From an uncultured Desulfofustis sp. (GTDB lineage: Bacteria; Desulfobacterota; Desulfobulbia; Desulfobulbales; Desulfocapsaceae), in NCBI GenBank assembly GCA_905479735.1, contig CAJQNS010000093.1, positions 1 through 64,000 on the forward strand: a stretch of 64,000 nucleotides of DNA, written 5' to 3'. Positions 51,338 to 61,172 of the stretch are shown one piece after another; position 1 is the first letter of the stretch, and every line of letters starts with the position of its first letter. The translations under genes and the position numbers were made by a program. The notes beneath the pieces were generated by a model. The model saw nothing but the letters and a program-made list of their open reading frames with translations. It was not told where the DNA came from and did not search any database.

Positions 51338-54268
51338 TTAAAAGTAAATTTCGTTGTGGCCGACAAGACTCAAACGCTTTCGCAGCTGGTTGATATTGGC
51401 CAGTATTTTTTCCAGCAGTTCCTTCTCCATATGACTTATCTCTTTGATGTGTACATGGTTGTCCGGCTCCAGGCCCTCATCTATTCGCTTTATCTGATGC
51501 CTGAAGCGAAGCTGCATAAGATAATTATAGGACTCGACAATCTCCTGGTGCACTTCAGGCTTCAGCACGTCTGTTTCCAGAAGACGGTTGATCCGCTGTA
51601 GGGTGTTGGTAATTTCAAGACCATAAAATATTGCATAGATTCGGGCAAAGCCAACGATCTGGGCGATGACATGCTTGATATTGAAGGTATCGGCATGTTC
51701 ACCGCCCGATTCCACCGACAGATTCCCAAAAAAATCGAGGGGTACTTTGAAAAGCAGGGTGTTCTGAGCCATCTGGTAGAGAAAGGCCTTCTGATTCTGG
51801 GCCCGGCTGCGGATATGCTCATGCAATTCAGAGGTGAATCGCTGGTCACCATAAAGACAGCGAAAATCGAAAAAGATTGCAACTTCCATCAGGTCTTCGG
51901 GCGTCGACTTGCCAATCCAGCCGGTAAAATAGGATTTCCACACTGATATCGGTTGACACCATTTCGGCGTCATGGCCATAATTTCGCCTTTGCAGAATTG
52001 GTAACCAACCTCGTCGAGCCAGGTACAGATCATGGTGGCGAATCGATGAAAATAGTCATGCACCTGGGCGGCCGTGGATTCGTCGACGTCTTCGAAAATG
52101 ATGGCGTTGTCCTGGTCAGTCACCAGGGTCTGCTCCCCCCTGCCCTCGCTGCCCACACTGATGAAGGCAAAACGGACCGGCGGCTCGCCGATCTCTTCGA
52201 TGGCCATATCCACCAGTCGTTCCAGCACCGTATCGGAAATTGTGGTGATAATTCTGGTGATATTTCGCGCATGTGCACCGGAATCGTTTAAGGCCTTGAT
52301 AATTCGAGGTAAGCGGTAATGGCTCTGGACGATTGCTTCGACGCTGCTACTGGTTCGGATCTGCTCGATCATGAAGTTGGCCGAATAACGGTGCACATCA
52401 AGCAGTTCCTCGTTACTTATCACACTGACCACGCCATCATGCTCGTCACGGACAACCAGGTAGTCAATATCCTCTTCCTGCAGAAGCATGGCGGCCTCGA
52501 AGATCAAGGCTCTGTCCTCGATGTAGACCAGGGGAGTCTTCATGACCTGCTCAACCGGTGTGGTGTCCGCCAGGTTTTTCGCCAGTACGCGTTCCCGCAG
52601 AAGCCTGTCTGAGATCAGGCCAACCATCATTTCAGCGTTTTTGACCAGAATTGCATTGGTTCTCTTTTCGCTCATCATCTCGGCCGCTTGTCTCACCGTT
52701 GTGGTGTGCTCACAACAGACATACGAGCCAAGCGAGCTGCCGATCGGCTGGTTCATGAACATCAACGAAGTCTGCAGCTCCACTATCAAGCGTTCCCGCT
52801 CGTCGGCCGTTTTCTGCTGACTGGAAACATCTTCGATGAGCCCGTCGCAGTGCCTGACCCTGCCTTCCAGATCCCTCCCCTCTATCATCGACACCGAGAC
52901 GGTTTCTGCTTCCGCCGAGCGATTTTTTACCCTGAAGATCAATTCTTTGGCGATGCCTTGTTGATCGAACCCGGCTGCCAGCGGCGGGGCCGATTTGTCC
53001 TGCTCCAGGTGGTCGAACAGATCGGAATCAATCAGTTCCTCCTCATGTTCGAGTCCGAACAGTTTCAGGGTGACCTGATTGGCCTCGAGGATCTTGAAGC
53101 GCGGCCCCGGCGTGGTCCTGAATATACCGATCCGCAATCGGTTGATGAGCTGTCGATACTGCTCCCGGCTCTCATCGAGCTCCTCTTTGATCCGCTTGGT
53201 GGCACTGACATCTCTGGCGGTGAGGACCAGCACCTTCTGGCTGCCAAGATTTTTATGACTGACACTGAGCATGACTTCCGTCTGCACGCCATCACTTCTG
53301 CTAAGAACAGCCTCCTGCTCAACCTCGACTATTGTGCCCTCGAGCACCCTCTCCACCAGACTGGGCCCGCCATTTTTCTGTTCTTCAAAGGGTTCTGAAA
53401 AGAGCTCGCCCGGATCCATCGACTCGAGTTGGCTACCGATATAGCCGCTGAGCTGCTCCATACCGGTATTGGCATAAATACAGGCGCCATCATGAATCAT
53501 CATTATCGGATCCACCGCCGATTCAACCAGGGTTTTGTACTTGACCCGGGAATGGCGCAATTCCTCTTCGGCATTCCTGCGTTTGCGCTCAATAAGCATA
53601 CTGCGGACGACGACAAAGAGCAGCAGCACAGAAATGCAGAATACCGTCAGATAGATCATCTGCGAAAGGCGGCGGGTTATCGCCAGCGTCTTAGCTTCCA
53701 CATCATCGAGGAATACGCCGGTGCCGACTAGCCAATCCCAGGGCTCGAATTTTTTTACATAGGCAAGTTTGGGCACTACCCGGTCTTCCCCATATTTTCT
53801 ATGCCAGACATACTCGACGTAGCCACTGTCGGACTCGGAGGCCGCCGCTATGAACTCCATGAAAACTTTCTTGCCGCCCACCCCTTGGTAATCACTGAGG
53901 TCTCCGCCGATAAGATCCTTCGAGTAGGGATGCATGATCAATTGCGGCTGCATATCGGAAATCCAAAAATAGTCTCTGAATTCCTCGCCATAGCGCAGGT
54001 GCTCGATCTCACCAATGGCTTTGCTCTGAGCTTCTTCTCTGCTCATCCGGCCGGCTCGTTCTTGCTCTTCGTAGAGAACCATTATGGACCAGGAGACATT
54101 CACCAGTTCCTTGATCATTGCCCGTTTGCTCTCTATAAAACTCTCGGTGAAAATCGGGATGATGAACAGGTAGGTGGAACCGATAAGGGTGGCAATCGCC
54201 AGCACGGACGGCAGGATGATGCCGACGATGAATCTGAGCCAGGGCTTTGATCTGTTCCGATTAGGCAT
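51338..54268 (-). CDS. Cache-PAS-PAS-CBS-DUF294 multidomain sensor/nucleotidyltransferase
   Basis: 976 residues. Order: membrane segment (about 12-35), extracytoplasmic single Cache domain (about 40-195, FWISDMQPQLIMHPYSKDLIG), second membrane span (about 205-227), two PAS-like domains (about 240-360, 370-490), a CBS pair (about 510-625), a DUF294 GlnD-like nucleotidyltransferase with GSEGRGEQTLVTDQDNA (about 690), and the DUF294_C helical domain. CBS-DUF294 proteins are common; the fusion to a Cache-PAS sensor is unusual. An extracellular ligand may control nucleotidyl transfer, but no target is known. Confidence 0.85.
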   Translation of the reverse strand: MPNRNRSKPWLRFIVGIILPSVLAIATLIGSTYLFIIPIFTESFIESKRAMIKELVNVSWSIMVLYEEQERAGRMSREEAQSKAIGEIEHLRYGEEFRDYFWISDMQPQLIMHPYSKDLIGGDLSDYQGVGGKKVFMEFIAAASESDSGYVEYVWHRKYGEDRVVPKLAYVKKFEPWDWLVGTGVFLDDVEAKTLAITRRLSQMIYLTVFCISVLLLFVVVRSMLIERKRRNAEEELRHSRVKYKTLVESAVDPIMMIHDGACIYANTGMEQLSGYIGSQLESMDPGELFSEPFEEQKNGGPSLVERVLEGTIVEVEQEAVLSRSDGVQTEVMLSVSHKNLGSQKVLVLTARDVSATKRIKEELDESREQYRQLINRLRIGIFRTTPGPRFKILEANQVTLKLFGLEHEEELIDSDLFDHLEQDKSAPPLAAGFDQQGIAKELIFRVKNRSAEAETVSVSMIEGRDLEGRVRHCDGLIEDVSSQQKTADERERLIVELQTSLMFMNQPIGSSLGSYVCCEHTTTVRQAAEMMSEKRTNAILVKNAEMMVGLISDRLLRERVLAKNLADTTPVEQVMKTPLVYIEDRALIFEAAMLLQEEDIDYLVVRDEHDGVVSVISNEELLDVHRYSANFMIEQIRTSSSVEAIVQSHYRLPRIIKALNDSGAHARNITRIITTISDTVLERLVDMAIEEIGEPPVRFAFISVGSEGRGEQTLVTDQDNAIIFEDVDESTAAQVHDYFHRFATMICTWLDEVGYQFCKGEIMAMTPKWCQPISVWKSYFTGWIGKSTPEDLMEVAIFFDFRCLYGDQRFTSELHEHIRSRAQNQKAFLYQMAQNTLLFKVPLDFFGNLSVESGGEHADTFNIKHVIAQIVGFARIYAIFYGLEITNTLQRINRLLETDVLKPEVHQEIVESYNYLMQLRFRHQIKRIDEGLEPDNHVHIKEISHMEKELLEKILANINQLRKRLSLVGHNEIYF

Positions 54269-54322
54269 GAGTTAGATAAGATCGGGCAATGGGAAGGTGG
54301 CGGTCCCTATAACTGCAGTCGC

Positions 54323-55498
54323 CTAGATAAACAACTGCTGCTGTGGTGACGCTCCGTTCATCTTCATCTTCTGCCGATAGTTTGCCAGACAATTTCGTTC
54401 CGCCCCGTTGATCTGCACTTCGAACACTTCGGGCCGGGCTTCAAGCACAGTAAAAAATGCATCCACGACGACCGGATCAAAGTGGGAACCAGCTTCCTGG
54501 TGCAGATTGACAATCACATCCTCGACTTTCATTTTGGCAAAATAGGTTCGTCCTGCCAACATCGTCTCAATGGCGTCGCACAGCGTCAGAATCCTGGCGC
54601 CGAGAGGGATGGCCGACCCCTTCAAACCGTCAGGATAGCCGCTGCCGTCGAACCGTTCATGATGATGCAGAATAAGCGGTACCACATCATTGAGGAAATT
54701 TAGAGGCTTGGCGATACGGGCTCCGATTTCCGGATGCTGCTTGACGATATCCATCTCTTTGCGCGACAGGATGCCAAGCCGCTCGAGAATATCGTCGTTC
54801 ATGCCGATCTTGCCGATATCGTGCAGCAGGCCGCCGTGATAAATGGTCTCGAGATCATTTGCCGACAGATTCATTTCCTCGGCCACGACTTTGGCAAATC
54901 TCGCTACCCGGACACTATGGCCGTGGGTGGATTCGTCCTTGGCCTCAAGGGCCAAGGTGAAGCCTTCGACCATCTGCCTGAGGTTCTGCAGCATCTTTTC
55001 ATCGTAGCTGAAAGCCTTGTGCAGGGCGATAGCCCCCTGCTCACCAAGAGCGGTAAGGATTTCCGTCTCTTCGATGCTGAGACTCTTGTGGGCATAAAAA
55101 TATACGGCCAGGATTCCGGAATATTTACCGATAATGTCGAAAAACATGCCGGTGATCGAGCCGACACTCCTCTTGCCGATGGTATCGAGGTCGGGAATTC
55201 TCTTATCCGTCCTGGCGTCCTCGATCCAGACAATCGGTCCCCGATCAGTGTCGAAAATATGGGTTAGTTCACGGTAGTTGACATTGCTGAGGCTGCGATA
55301 AGGGAATCCATCGGAGACCATGGTCTCGATTTTTTCCTGCTGTCGGTCAACAATCCAGTAGATGCATCCTTTGGCGCCCAGAATTTCTTTGATATTGCGA
55401 ACGATATGGCCAAGTATTTCGGTGGTATTTTCTCCGGAATGTATGGCCTTACTCACCTGGCTGAAGACTTTAAAAAAGTCTTTGTAGTCACTGCTCAT
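54323..55498 (-). CDS. GAF-HD-GYP cyclic-di-GMP phosphodiesterase
   Basis: A 391-residue signalling enzyme. A GAF domain (about 20-165) is followed by an HD-GYP domain: STHGHSVRVARFA, GGLLHDIGKIGM (HD), HHHERFDGSGYPDGL (GYP-type), LTLCDAIETM. All metal ligands are visible. It should degrade c-di-GMP. Next to the multidomain sensor on the same strand, and the window also holds a PilZ receptor. Confidence 0.92.
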   Translation of the reverse strand: MSSDYKDFFKVFSQVSKAIHSGENTTEILGHIVRNIKEILGAKGCIYWIVDRQQEKIETMVSDGFPYRSLSNVNYRELTHIFDTDRGPIVWIEDARTDKRIPDLDTIGKRSVGSITGMFFDIIGKYSGILAVYFYAHKSLSIEETEILTALGEQGAIALHKAFSYDEKMLQNLRQMVEGFTLALEAKDESTHGHSVRVARFAKVVAEEMNLSANDLETIYHGGLLHDIGKIGMNDDILERLGILSRKEMDIVKQHPEIGARIAKPLNFLNDVVPLILHHHERFDGSGYPDGLKGSAIPLGARILTLCDAIETMLAGRTYFAKMKVEDVIVNLHQEAGSHFDPVVVDAFFTVLEARPEVFEVQINGAERNCLANYRQKMKMNGASPQQQLFI

Positions 55499-55537
55499 TG
55501 TCTTTCCTCATCCTTAGACCCGAATGTGCCATCGGGC

Positions 55538-56677
55538 TCAGATGACCTTGCGGCTCTTGAGATCTTCTATTTCCGCCTCACTATACCCAAGACCACTCAG
55601 AATTTCTCCATTGTGCTCTCCGAAATGGGCCGGCGTAGATCGTATTGAGCCGGGCGTTCCGGATAATTTTACTGAAATTCCCAATGATTTCTGTTTCATA
55701 CCATCTAACTGATCGTGCTCTACGATCATTTCGCGCTCCTTGAACAGGGGGTGGGCCAGCACCTCATTGAGGTCCAGCACTCTGGTACAACAGACGTCGA
55801 GGTCTTGTAAATATTGCTCCCACTCCCGACCACTTCTATTACGAAAAATTTTCCTGAGCTTGGTCACGATCTCCTCTCGCTTGTGCTCGTCAAACTGCAG
55901 GTCGATATATTCTTCAACACCAAGAGCATCGCAGAGCTGCTTCCAGAATCTGTGTTCCAGAGCACCCACCGCGATTGGGGACCCATCTGCAGTATCGTAG
56001 GTATTGTAGCAGCCGTATCGGTGCGAGAGAAGCTCATCTGAGCGTTTCGGAGGTTTTCCCGATTTGGAGTAAAAATAGTGGGGCAGACTCAGGAATCCAA
56101 GCAGAGTGTCAGTCATGGAAATGTCGACATATTGCCCTTTTCCGCTCTGAGTTCTGGCCAGCAGGGCAAGCAAAATACCGATCATTGCATTCATGCTGCC
56201 GCCGATGTCGGCGATCTGAATACCTGGGATCGAAGGCGGACCGGCAGCCGGGCCAATCAGGTCAAGTATACCGCTGGTGCTCAAATAATTTATATCGTGA
56301 CCAGCCTTATGGGCCCAAGATCCGCCCTGACCATAACCGCTGATCGAGCAATAGACCACGGCGGGAAAGCGCTTATGTAGAGTTTCAAAATCAAGGCCAA
56401 GACGGGCCGCGACTCCCGGCCGGAACCCCTCGATCAAGACGTCACACCGTTTGGCAAGCTGGAAAAATATTGATTTCCCCTCCTCGCTTTTCAGATTGAG
56501 GCTCAAGTGCTTCTTGTTTCGATAGAGACTGGTAAAAAAAAGATTGTCAGCCTCAAACCGACGATCTTCGATGCTGATCACCTCCGCACCATGATCGGCC
56601 AAAAGCATTGAACAGTAGGGTCCCGGTAAAAGTCTGGATAGATCCAGTACTCTGATTCCCTGCAGACTTCCTATCAT
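55538..56677 (-). CDS. CaiB/BaiF family CoA-transferase
   Basis: A 379-residue family III CoA-transferase: IRVLDLSRLLPGPYCSMLLADHGAEVISIE (read in two parts) at the start, GLDFETLHKRFPAVVYCSISGYG, GKGQYVDISMTDTLLG (catalytic Asp) and NLKSEEGKS. Moves CoA between carboxylic acids (carnitine, formate, bile acid or alpha-methylacyl types); substrate open. 20 bases downstream of cobO, 40 bases before the HD-GYP gene. Confidence 0.88.
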   Translation of the reverse strand: MIGSLQGIRVLDLSRLLPGPYCSMLLADHGAEVISIEDRRFEADNLFFTSLYRNKKHLSLNLKSEEGKSIFFQLAKRCDVLIEGFRPGVAARLGLDFETLHKRFPAVVYCSISGYGQGGSWAHKAGHDINYLSTSGILDLIGPAAGPPSIPGIQIADIGGSMNAMIGILLALLARTQSGKGQYVDISMTDTLLGFLSLPHYFYSKSGKPPKRSDELLSHRYGCYNTYDTADGSPIAVGALEHRFWKQLCDALGVEEYIDLQFDEHKREEIVTKLRKIFRNRSGREWEQYLQDLDVCCTRVLDLNEVLAHPLFKEREMIVEHDQLDGMKQKSLGISVKLSGTPGSIRSTPAHFGEHNGEILSGLGYSEAEIEDLKSRKVI

Positions 56678-56697
56678 TTTTGGTCCCTTACCCTGGA

Positions 56698-57219
56698 TTA
56701 GAATTCAATTCCTTTCTGCGCTTTAATTCCCTGTTGGTAAGCATGCTTCACGACCCTGACTTCCGAGACGGTATCGGCAATCTCAACCAGTTCAGGCGGC
56801 GCCTTGCGACCCGTGACAATAATATTTAACCGCTCGGGTTTGGTCCGAAGCGTCTCGACAATTTTCTCCGCGGCCAGAAAATCGAGAGCCGGCAGGTAGG
56901 TCAACTCATCGAGTACCACCAGGTCGTAGCGATCGCTGGCGATAATTTCAGCCGCCAGCCTAAATCCCTCCTCGGCGATTTTTCGGTCTTCTTCAACATT
57001 CTCCTTTTTGAAGACAAATCCTTTACCGCAGATATGCCAGTCGAGATTTTCAAGCTTTTCGGCCAAAATACGCTCTCCGTATTTCCCCTGGCCCTTGATG
57101 AATTGAATGACGCACACCTTTTGGCCATGGCCAAGTGCCCGGAATACCGTACCGAGTGCCGCTGTAGTTTTTCCTTTACCATCGCCGGTGTGGATGATAA
57201 TTCGCCCTTTGGTCTTCAT
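56698..57219 (-). CDS. cobO: cob(I)yrinic acid a,c-diamide adenosyltransferase
   Basis: A 173-residue BtuR/CobO-type enzyme that adenosylates corrinoids. P-loop HTGDGKGKTTAALG near residue 10, VCVIQFIKGQ, LVVLDELTY and NIIVTGRKAPPELVEIADTVSEV in two parts. Provides adenosylcobalamin and fits corrinoid use by the Wood-Ljungdahl pathway. No riboswitch is visible before it. Confidence 0.92.
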   Translation of the reverse strand: MKTKGRIIIHTGDGKGKTTAALGTVFRALGHGQKVCVIQFIKGQGKYGERILAEKLENLDWHICGKGFVFKKENVEEDRKIAEEGFRLAAEIIASDRYDLVVLDELTYLPALDFLAAEKIVETLRTKPERLNIIVTGRKAPPELVEIADTVSEVRVVKHAYQQGIKAQKGIEF

Positions 57220-57907
57220 AGTGATGATCCGCTTCTCTATATTCTCTGTATTCGCTAGAGTTGTCGATGGAACTGTTTGGTTTATTTCCGCAATCGCACC
57301 GGGATTTCTGCCACAAACCTTTTGATACGTTTGCCTGTAAAGGTTTCACATAAAAAAGATTGACAAAAGTCTTCGGGTGAATTTAAATTCAGCCCAATGA
57401 GAACGAGCGCTCGTTCAGTGTAGTTTTATTTACCCAGATTGAACCAAAAGCGCTCATCATTTTTTCTTTTCCGGAGGAGTCAAAAGACTTAGAATCGAGC
57501 ACTAACATCTCAACCCCCGCAAAGGTTCCGACTCCATCCGGCATTCCCCACTCAAACACCCTCGGATGAATCATTGAACCATTTAGCGAGCGAGCGCTCG
57601 ATCTGGACAAAGAATTATCTATTTATGCTGCTGGTCGACCCGGCCGAGACCTGTTTCCGGACGGGATGTACGTCATATAAGAACGAAGCTTGTTTGGGCG
57701 AATACCTGAAACCATAAAGAAACGTTACTTAAATAGCTGCGACCAGTGGTTTCGGATTTACGCAAACCGCTGTCCGCATAAAAAGCACGATTATTTACTG
57801 TTTCACCCTGCTGCAAGATTCCAAACGGGAGAGGTGGTGTCACACTCCCCTGATTGCGGAGTATGGGGAAACCAAAAAACGTTGTTTTTTTTATTAAGGA
57901 GGAGAGC
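57220..57907. other. long gene-free region before the symporter operon
   Basis: About 690 bases without a credible gene. It holds the promoter and palindromes described separately, and AAAAAAC (57872-57878) facing GTTTTTT (57882-57888) just before the RBS of the next gene. A 73-codon frame on the minus strand (57389-57610) has no ribosome binding site or recognisable feature. A long leader for the symporter mRNA (about 510 bases) is possible. Confidence 0.5.
57360..57416 (+). promoter_or_regulatory. promoter with TetR-type palindromic operator
   Basis: TTGACA (57360-57365), 17 bases, TTAAAT (57383-57388). Just downstream of the expected start lies GAACGAGCGCTCGTTC (57401-57416), a perfect 16-bp palindrome of the kind bound by TetR-family regulators of lipid or acyl-CoA metabolism. 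A second copy of the core, CGAGCGCTCG, lies at 57591-57600. Together they could control the symporter. Confidence 0.5.
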
Positions 57908-58174
57908 ATGAATAGTGCGTACAAGAAGGAAATACGCTACACGCTGGTCTTCAGCGCCCTTTTACTTATCTGTGGCCACCTCGGCCTCCTGTTTGTCGCC
58001 TTTCCCGGCCTGCAGAACAAGATGGTCATGGGTTTCCCGTCGCAGTACATCGTCCCAATTGTATTCGGCTGGCTGGTGTTGATGGTGGTTGTCGGTTTCC
58101 AGGCAAAACTTACCAATGATCTGGATGACGAAATCGAAGAACTCAACGCCGGTTTATCGGAAACCGTAGAATAA
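57908..58174 (+). CDS. small membrane subunit beside a sodium:solute symporter (DUF485/DUF4212-like)
   Basis: An 88-residue protein from ATG 57908 (AAGGAGGAG upstream) with two hydrophobic spans (about 12-32 and 48-68) and an acidic tail. Small proteins of this build (DUF485, DUF4212) are encoded just before symporters of the acetate/solute:Na+ family. The symporter starts 10 bases downstream. I cannot decide which of the two families it belongs to. Confidence 0.75.
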   Translation: MNSAYKKEIRYTLVFSALLLICGHLGLLFVAFPGLQNKMVMGFPSQYIVPIVFGWLVLMVVVGFQAKLTNDLDDEIEELNAGLSETVE

Positions 58175-58184
58175 GGAGACTGAC

Positions 58185-59831
58185 ATGGAACATGAAAAGT
58201 GGGTACTTGAAGATCCCATGCTCGGCATGATCTTTGTCGGTGCATCCTTCGTATTTTTCTATCTGATTGGCTGGTATTCCCAAAAAGCCGCCAAATCATC
58301 GACCGATTACTGGACAGCGGGCCGCTCCATTGGCTCAATCACCAACGGCCTCGGGATGGCCTCGAGTTACATGAGTCTGGCTACCTTCATGGGGGTCACT
58401 GCCCTGATCTTGAAGCTTAAAGTGCCGTTCGTCTACATGTGGATTCAGTTTGCCCTGTCCATTCCTCTGATCACCCTCTGGTACGGTACTCCACTGCGCC
58501 GCATGGGAGCTTTTACCCCGGCCCATTTCGTACGCGAACGTTATGGTTTACGGACCTCTTATGTCACCGTGGTGTTCATGATCCTGATCATGGTCATGTA
58601 CGCTCTTGGCCAGATGATTGGTGTGGCCAAGGTCTTTGAGATGCTTTTCGGCATCAACTACAACCTGGCCCTGATCTGTGGTGGTGCACTCATCGTCGGT
58701 TACGTCACCATCGGCGGTATGTACGGAACTTCCTACAACGCGGCCTTTCAGATGATTCTGATGGGTGTCGCATTCGTCGTCCCCTTGGGAGCGATCATGA
58801 AAGCCATGGGCGGCACCGGCTGGTATTTCCCACCGCTGCTCTATTCCGATATGGTTCCGGCCATGCTTGAAGCGGTGCCTGACTTCTTTGATATGAAGTA
58901 CGGGTTCAAATGGTACTTGTCCTTGATCCCCTGTTTCACTTTAGGTGCCATGGGCCTGCCCCATCTGGGTATGAGGGTCTATACTTCTTCAAATCTTAAA
59001 AGTGCCCGCGGAGCGATGGTCTGGTTCACCTTCTTCTGCGGTATCGTCTTCTGCTCAACCTATACCATGGGTTTTTCAGGAGTTTACTTTCAGGCAACCT
59101 CAGGGTCAGCCATTGCCCCTACAGATTTTGACAAGATCACCTTGATTCTCAACTCGGTCTACAATCCGGCCTGGGTACTCGCTTTTGTCATCGCCGGTGC
59201 TATTGCTGCCGGTCTGTCCACCATCAGCGCCAACCTGATGGCTATCGGGGCGATGATTGCCCAAGACATTATCGCCACTATCAAGCCGGATCTGTCTGAC
59301 AAGACCATGAAGGTCATCGGCTACCTGGCTATTGCCGGCGGTGGTGCAACAAGTATTCTCATCGCTCTCAACCCACCGGATTTTCTGGTTGTCAGTATCC
59401 TCTGGGCCTTTGGACTGGCCGGCGTGACTATGGCGCCGCTGGTCATGCTCGGAGTCTGGTGGAAACCGGCTAACCGCTATGGAGCTACTACTGCCTGTCT
59501 GGTGTCCGGTCTAACCTATATTGTGGTTGCCCCGTACTTTTTTCCGAGTATTGTTGTCGGTGGAGGTCTCGAGGCCAAGGTGGGCATGACGGGATCCTTG
59601 CTCTGCGTACCACTGTGCTTCTTCCTGCTGACCACCGTGTCGATGATCACCAATAAGATTCCGGCACTGATGAATCGTTTTGATTATCAGAAAGACCATG
59701 TTCTGATCGACAAGATTCATGGCTGGGCTGATTACAGTGAGGAACGCTACAACTCCAATACCGCCGGCATCATCATTGCCGCGGTCAGCCTGTTCTTCTG
59801 CATCTATGCCGTATTGCCTGGCGGCTGGTAA
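58185..59831 (+). CDS. sodium:solute symporter (SSS family)
   Basis: A 548-residue carrier with about 13 spans. SSS features: DYWTAGRSIGSITNGLGMASSYMSLATF in two parts, and AIAAGLSTISANLMAIGAMIAQDI. With the small partner gene, the ActP-like acetate/monocarboxylate branch is likely. A strong terminator follows. Ligand is inferred. Confidence 0.9.
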   Translation: MEHEKWVLEDPMLGMIFVGASFVFFYLIGWYSQKAAKSSTDYWTAGRSIGSITNGLGMASSYMSLATFMGVTALILKLKVPFVYMWIQFALSIPLITLWYGTPLRRMGAFTPAHFVRERYGLRTSYVTVVFMILIMVMYALGQMIGVAKVFEMLFGINYNLALICGGALIVGYVTIGGMYGTSYNAAFQMILMGVAFVVPLGAIMKAMGGTGWYFPPLLYSDMVPAMLEAVPDFFDMKYGFKWYLSLIPCFTLGAMGLPHLGMRVYTSSNLKSARGAMVWFTFFCGIVFCSTYTMGFSGVYFQATSGSAIAPTDFDKITLILNSVYNPAWVLAFVIAGAIAAGLSTISANLMAIGAMIAQDIIATIKPDLSDKTMKVIGYLAIAGGGATSILIALNPPDFLVVSILWAFGLAGVTMAPLVMLGVWWKPANRYGATTACLVSGLTYIVVAPYFFPSIVVGGGLEAKVGMTGSLLCVPLCFFLLTTVSMITNKIPALMNRFDYQKDHVLIDKIHGWADYSEERYNSNTAGIIIAAVSLFFCIYAVLPGGW

Positions 59832-59861
59832 TCGGCTATAGTAGTATTCATTCACAACAAC

Positions 59862-59907
59862 ACACCCGCTTCATGATGCATGTCATGGAGCGGGTGTCTT
59901 TTCTTTT
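59862..59907 (+). terminator. rho-independent terminator of the symporter operon
   Basis: ACACCCGCT (59862-59870) pairs with AGCGGGTGT (59889-59897); inside, CATGA (59872-59876) pairs with TCATG (59883-59887) around a mismatch. CTTTTCTTTT follows. The next gene begins soon after (59929), so it must have its own promoter or rely on read-through. Confidence 0.88.
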
Positions 59908-59928
59908 ACAGATAGCCAGACTGAGCCC

Positions 59929-60498
59929 ATGAGTTTCGTTCGACTACTTCCGCAACTGATCACCGGCCCACCAGAACTGTTTGAATTGGCCCTGGAAGGA
60001 AAAGCGCGCGTGCTGATGATGGTCAACCTGACCATAACCGGTATCACCTTCGGGCTCTCTAATCTATACGGCACCTTGCTGCAGACCCCTGATCTGCCCA
60101 TGCAGGGCAAATTCGCCCTGCTTACACCGGCAATGTTCTGCATGTTCGGCATCTTTACCATGCTCGGAGCCATGCTCGGACTCACCATGATCTACTGGGC
60201 GGCGGCCAAAGCTTTCGGTGGACCCGGCGGCCTCGTTCTGGTGATGGATTTGATTGGTCTGGCGGGGGCCCCCTTCTGGTTTCTGGCCCCGCTCCTTAAT
60301 CTGGCCTTGAATTTCAACCAGCAGGACTCGCTACCACTGATGCTGCTCATTCCTCTCGTTTTTGTCTTCATCTGGTCATTCAAACTGGTCAGGCAGAGTA
60401 TAGTCACCGGTCAGGGCTTAACAGAAGGCAGGGCTACACTGGCACTTGGCTGCATGTGGATTTTCAGCATCAGCTCAATTTACGTGTTTCTCCCCTGA
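59929..60498 (+). CDS. YIP1-like membrane protein
   Basis: A 189-residue protein with four to five hydrophobic spans and short loops, of the YIP1 domain type. PQLITGPPELFELALEGK at the start is typical of bacterial YIP1 proteins. Function unknown. Its start lies 32 bases after the symporter terminator. Confidence 0.65.
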   Translation: MSFVRLLPQLITGPPELFELALEGKARVLMMVNLTITGITFGLSNLYGTLLQTPDLPMQGKFALLTPAMFCMFGIFTMLGAMLGLTMIYWAAAKAFGGPGGLVLVMDLIGLAGAPFWFLAPLLNLALNFNQQDSLPLMLLIPLVFVFIWSFKLVRQSIVTGQGLTEGRATLALGCMWIFSISSIYVFLP

Positions 60499-60529
60499 AG
60501 TCCACCTGTCTCGCTCTTTTCAGCCGGTC

Positions 60530-61159
60530 GTGACCGTCTCTTATCCCATTCCAATTACTACCATTACTTCTGAACAGACCATAAAACAGTCCAGGTTCAT
60601 CTGTCATCTAGGTCATGGGATGTCACCCCCTCAGGTTCTCAAAGAACTGGATCGGGTTCGTGCTGCCCACCCGAAGGCTGCTCATCTCTGCTGGGCCTAT
60701 ATAGCCGGACCACCAACAACCACTGATAAAGGAATGAGTGATGATGGAGAGCCCAGGGGGACTGCCGGCAGACCGATGCTTACTCTGCTCGAGCACTCTG
60801 GATACGGAGAAATCTGGGCTGGTGTCATCAGGTATTTTGGCGGCGTCAAACTTGGCAAAGGCGGGCTTATCCGGGCCTATACGTCTTCGGTACAGCAGGC
60901 TCTGAGCCTCGTCGAAAGCCGCACCAGACAATCTCTATTGCACTGCCGGTTGCTACTTGATTATAATCTGCTGCCCATTGTCGAGCAGCTGTGCGACCAG
61001 TGCGGTGCTGAAATCGTCAACAGATACTATCGGGAACAAGTTGAGATGGAAGCGCAGGTACCGGAATCAATAATTACTGAATTCCAGAGAAAAATCAACC
61101 GGATCAGCAGCGCGCGCATCCGGCTTACGTTCCTTTCAAATAAGTCTGATCAAGGCTGA
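60530..61159 (+). CDS. YigZ/IMPACT family protein
   Basis: A 209-residue protein. GTG 60530 gives VTVSYPIPITTITSEQTIKQSRF, the standard family start; longer in-frame starts overlap the YIP1 gene and look unlikely. Family core: HLCWAYIAG, SDDGEPRGTAGRPML, IRYFGGVKLGKGGLIRAYTSSVQQAL in two parts. IMPACT proteins bind translating ribosomes in eukaryotes; the bacterial role is unclear. Confidence 0.83.
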   Translation: MTVSYPIPITTITSEQTIKQSRFICHLGHGMSPPQVLKELDRVRAAHPKAAHLCWAYIAGPPTTTDKGMSDDGEPRGTAGRPMLTLLEHSGYGEIWAGVIRYFGGVKLGKGGLIRAYTSSVQQALSLVESRTRQSLLHCRLLLDYNLLPIVEQLCDQCGAEIVNRYYREQVEMEAQVPESIITEFQRKINRISSARIRLTFLSNKSDQG

Positions 61160-61172
61160 TGACGCCTTTGCT

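Noticed and set aside
57389-57610. 73-codon frame on the minus strand
   Set aside because: No ribosome binding site, overlaps two palindromic operator-like sites, no protein features.
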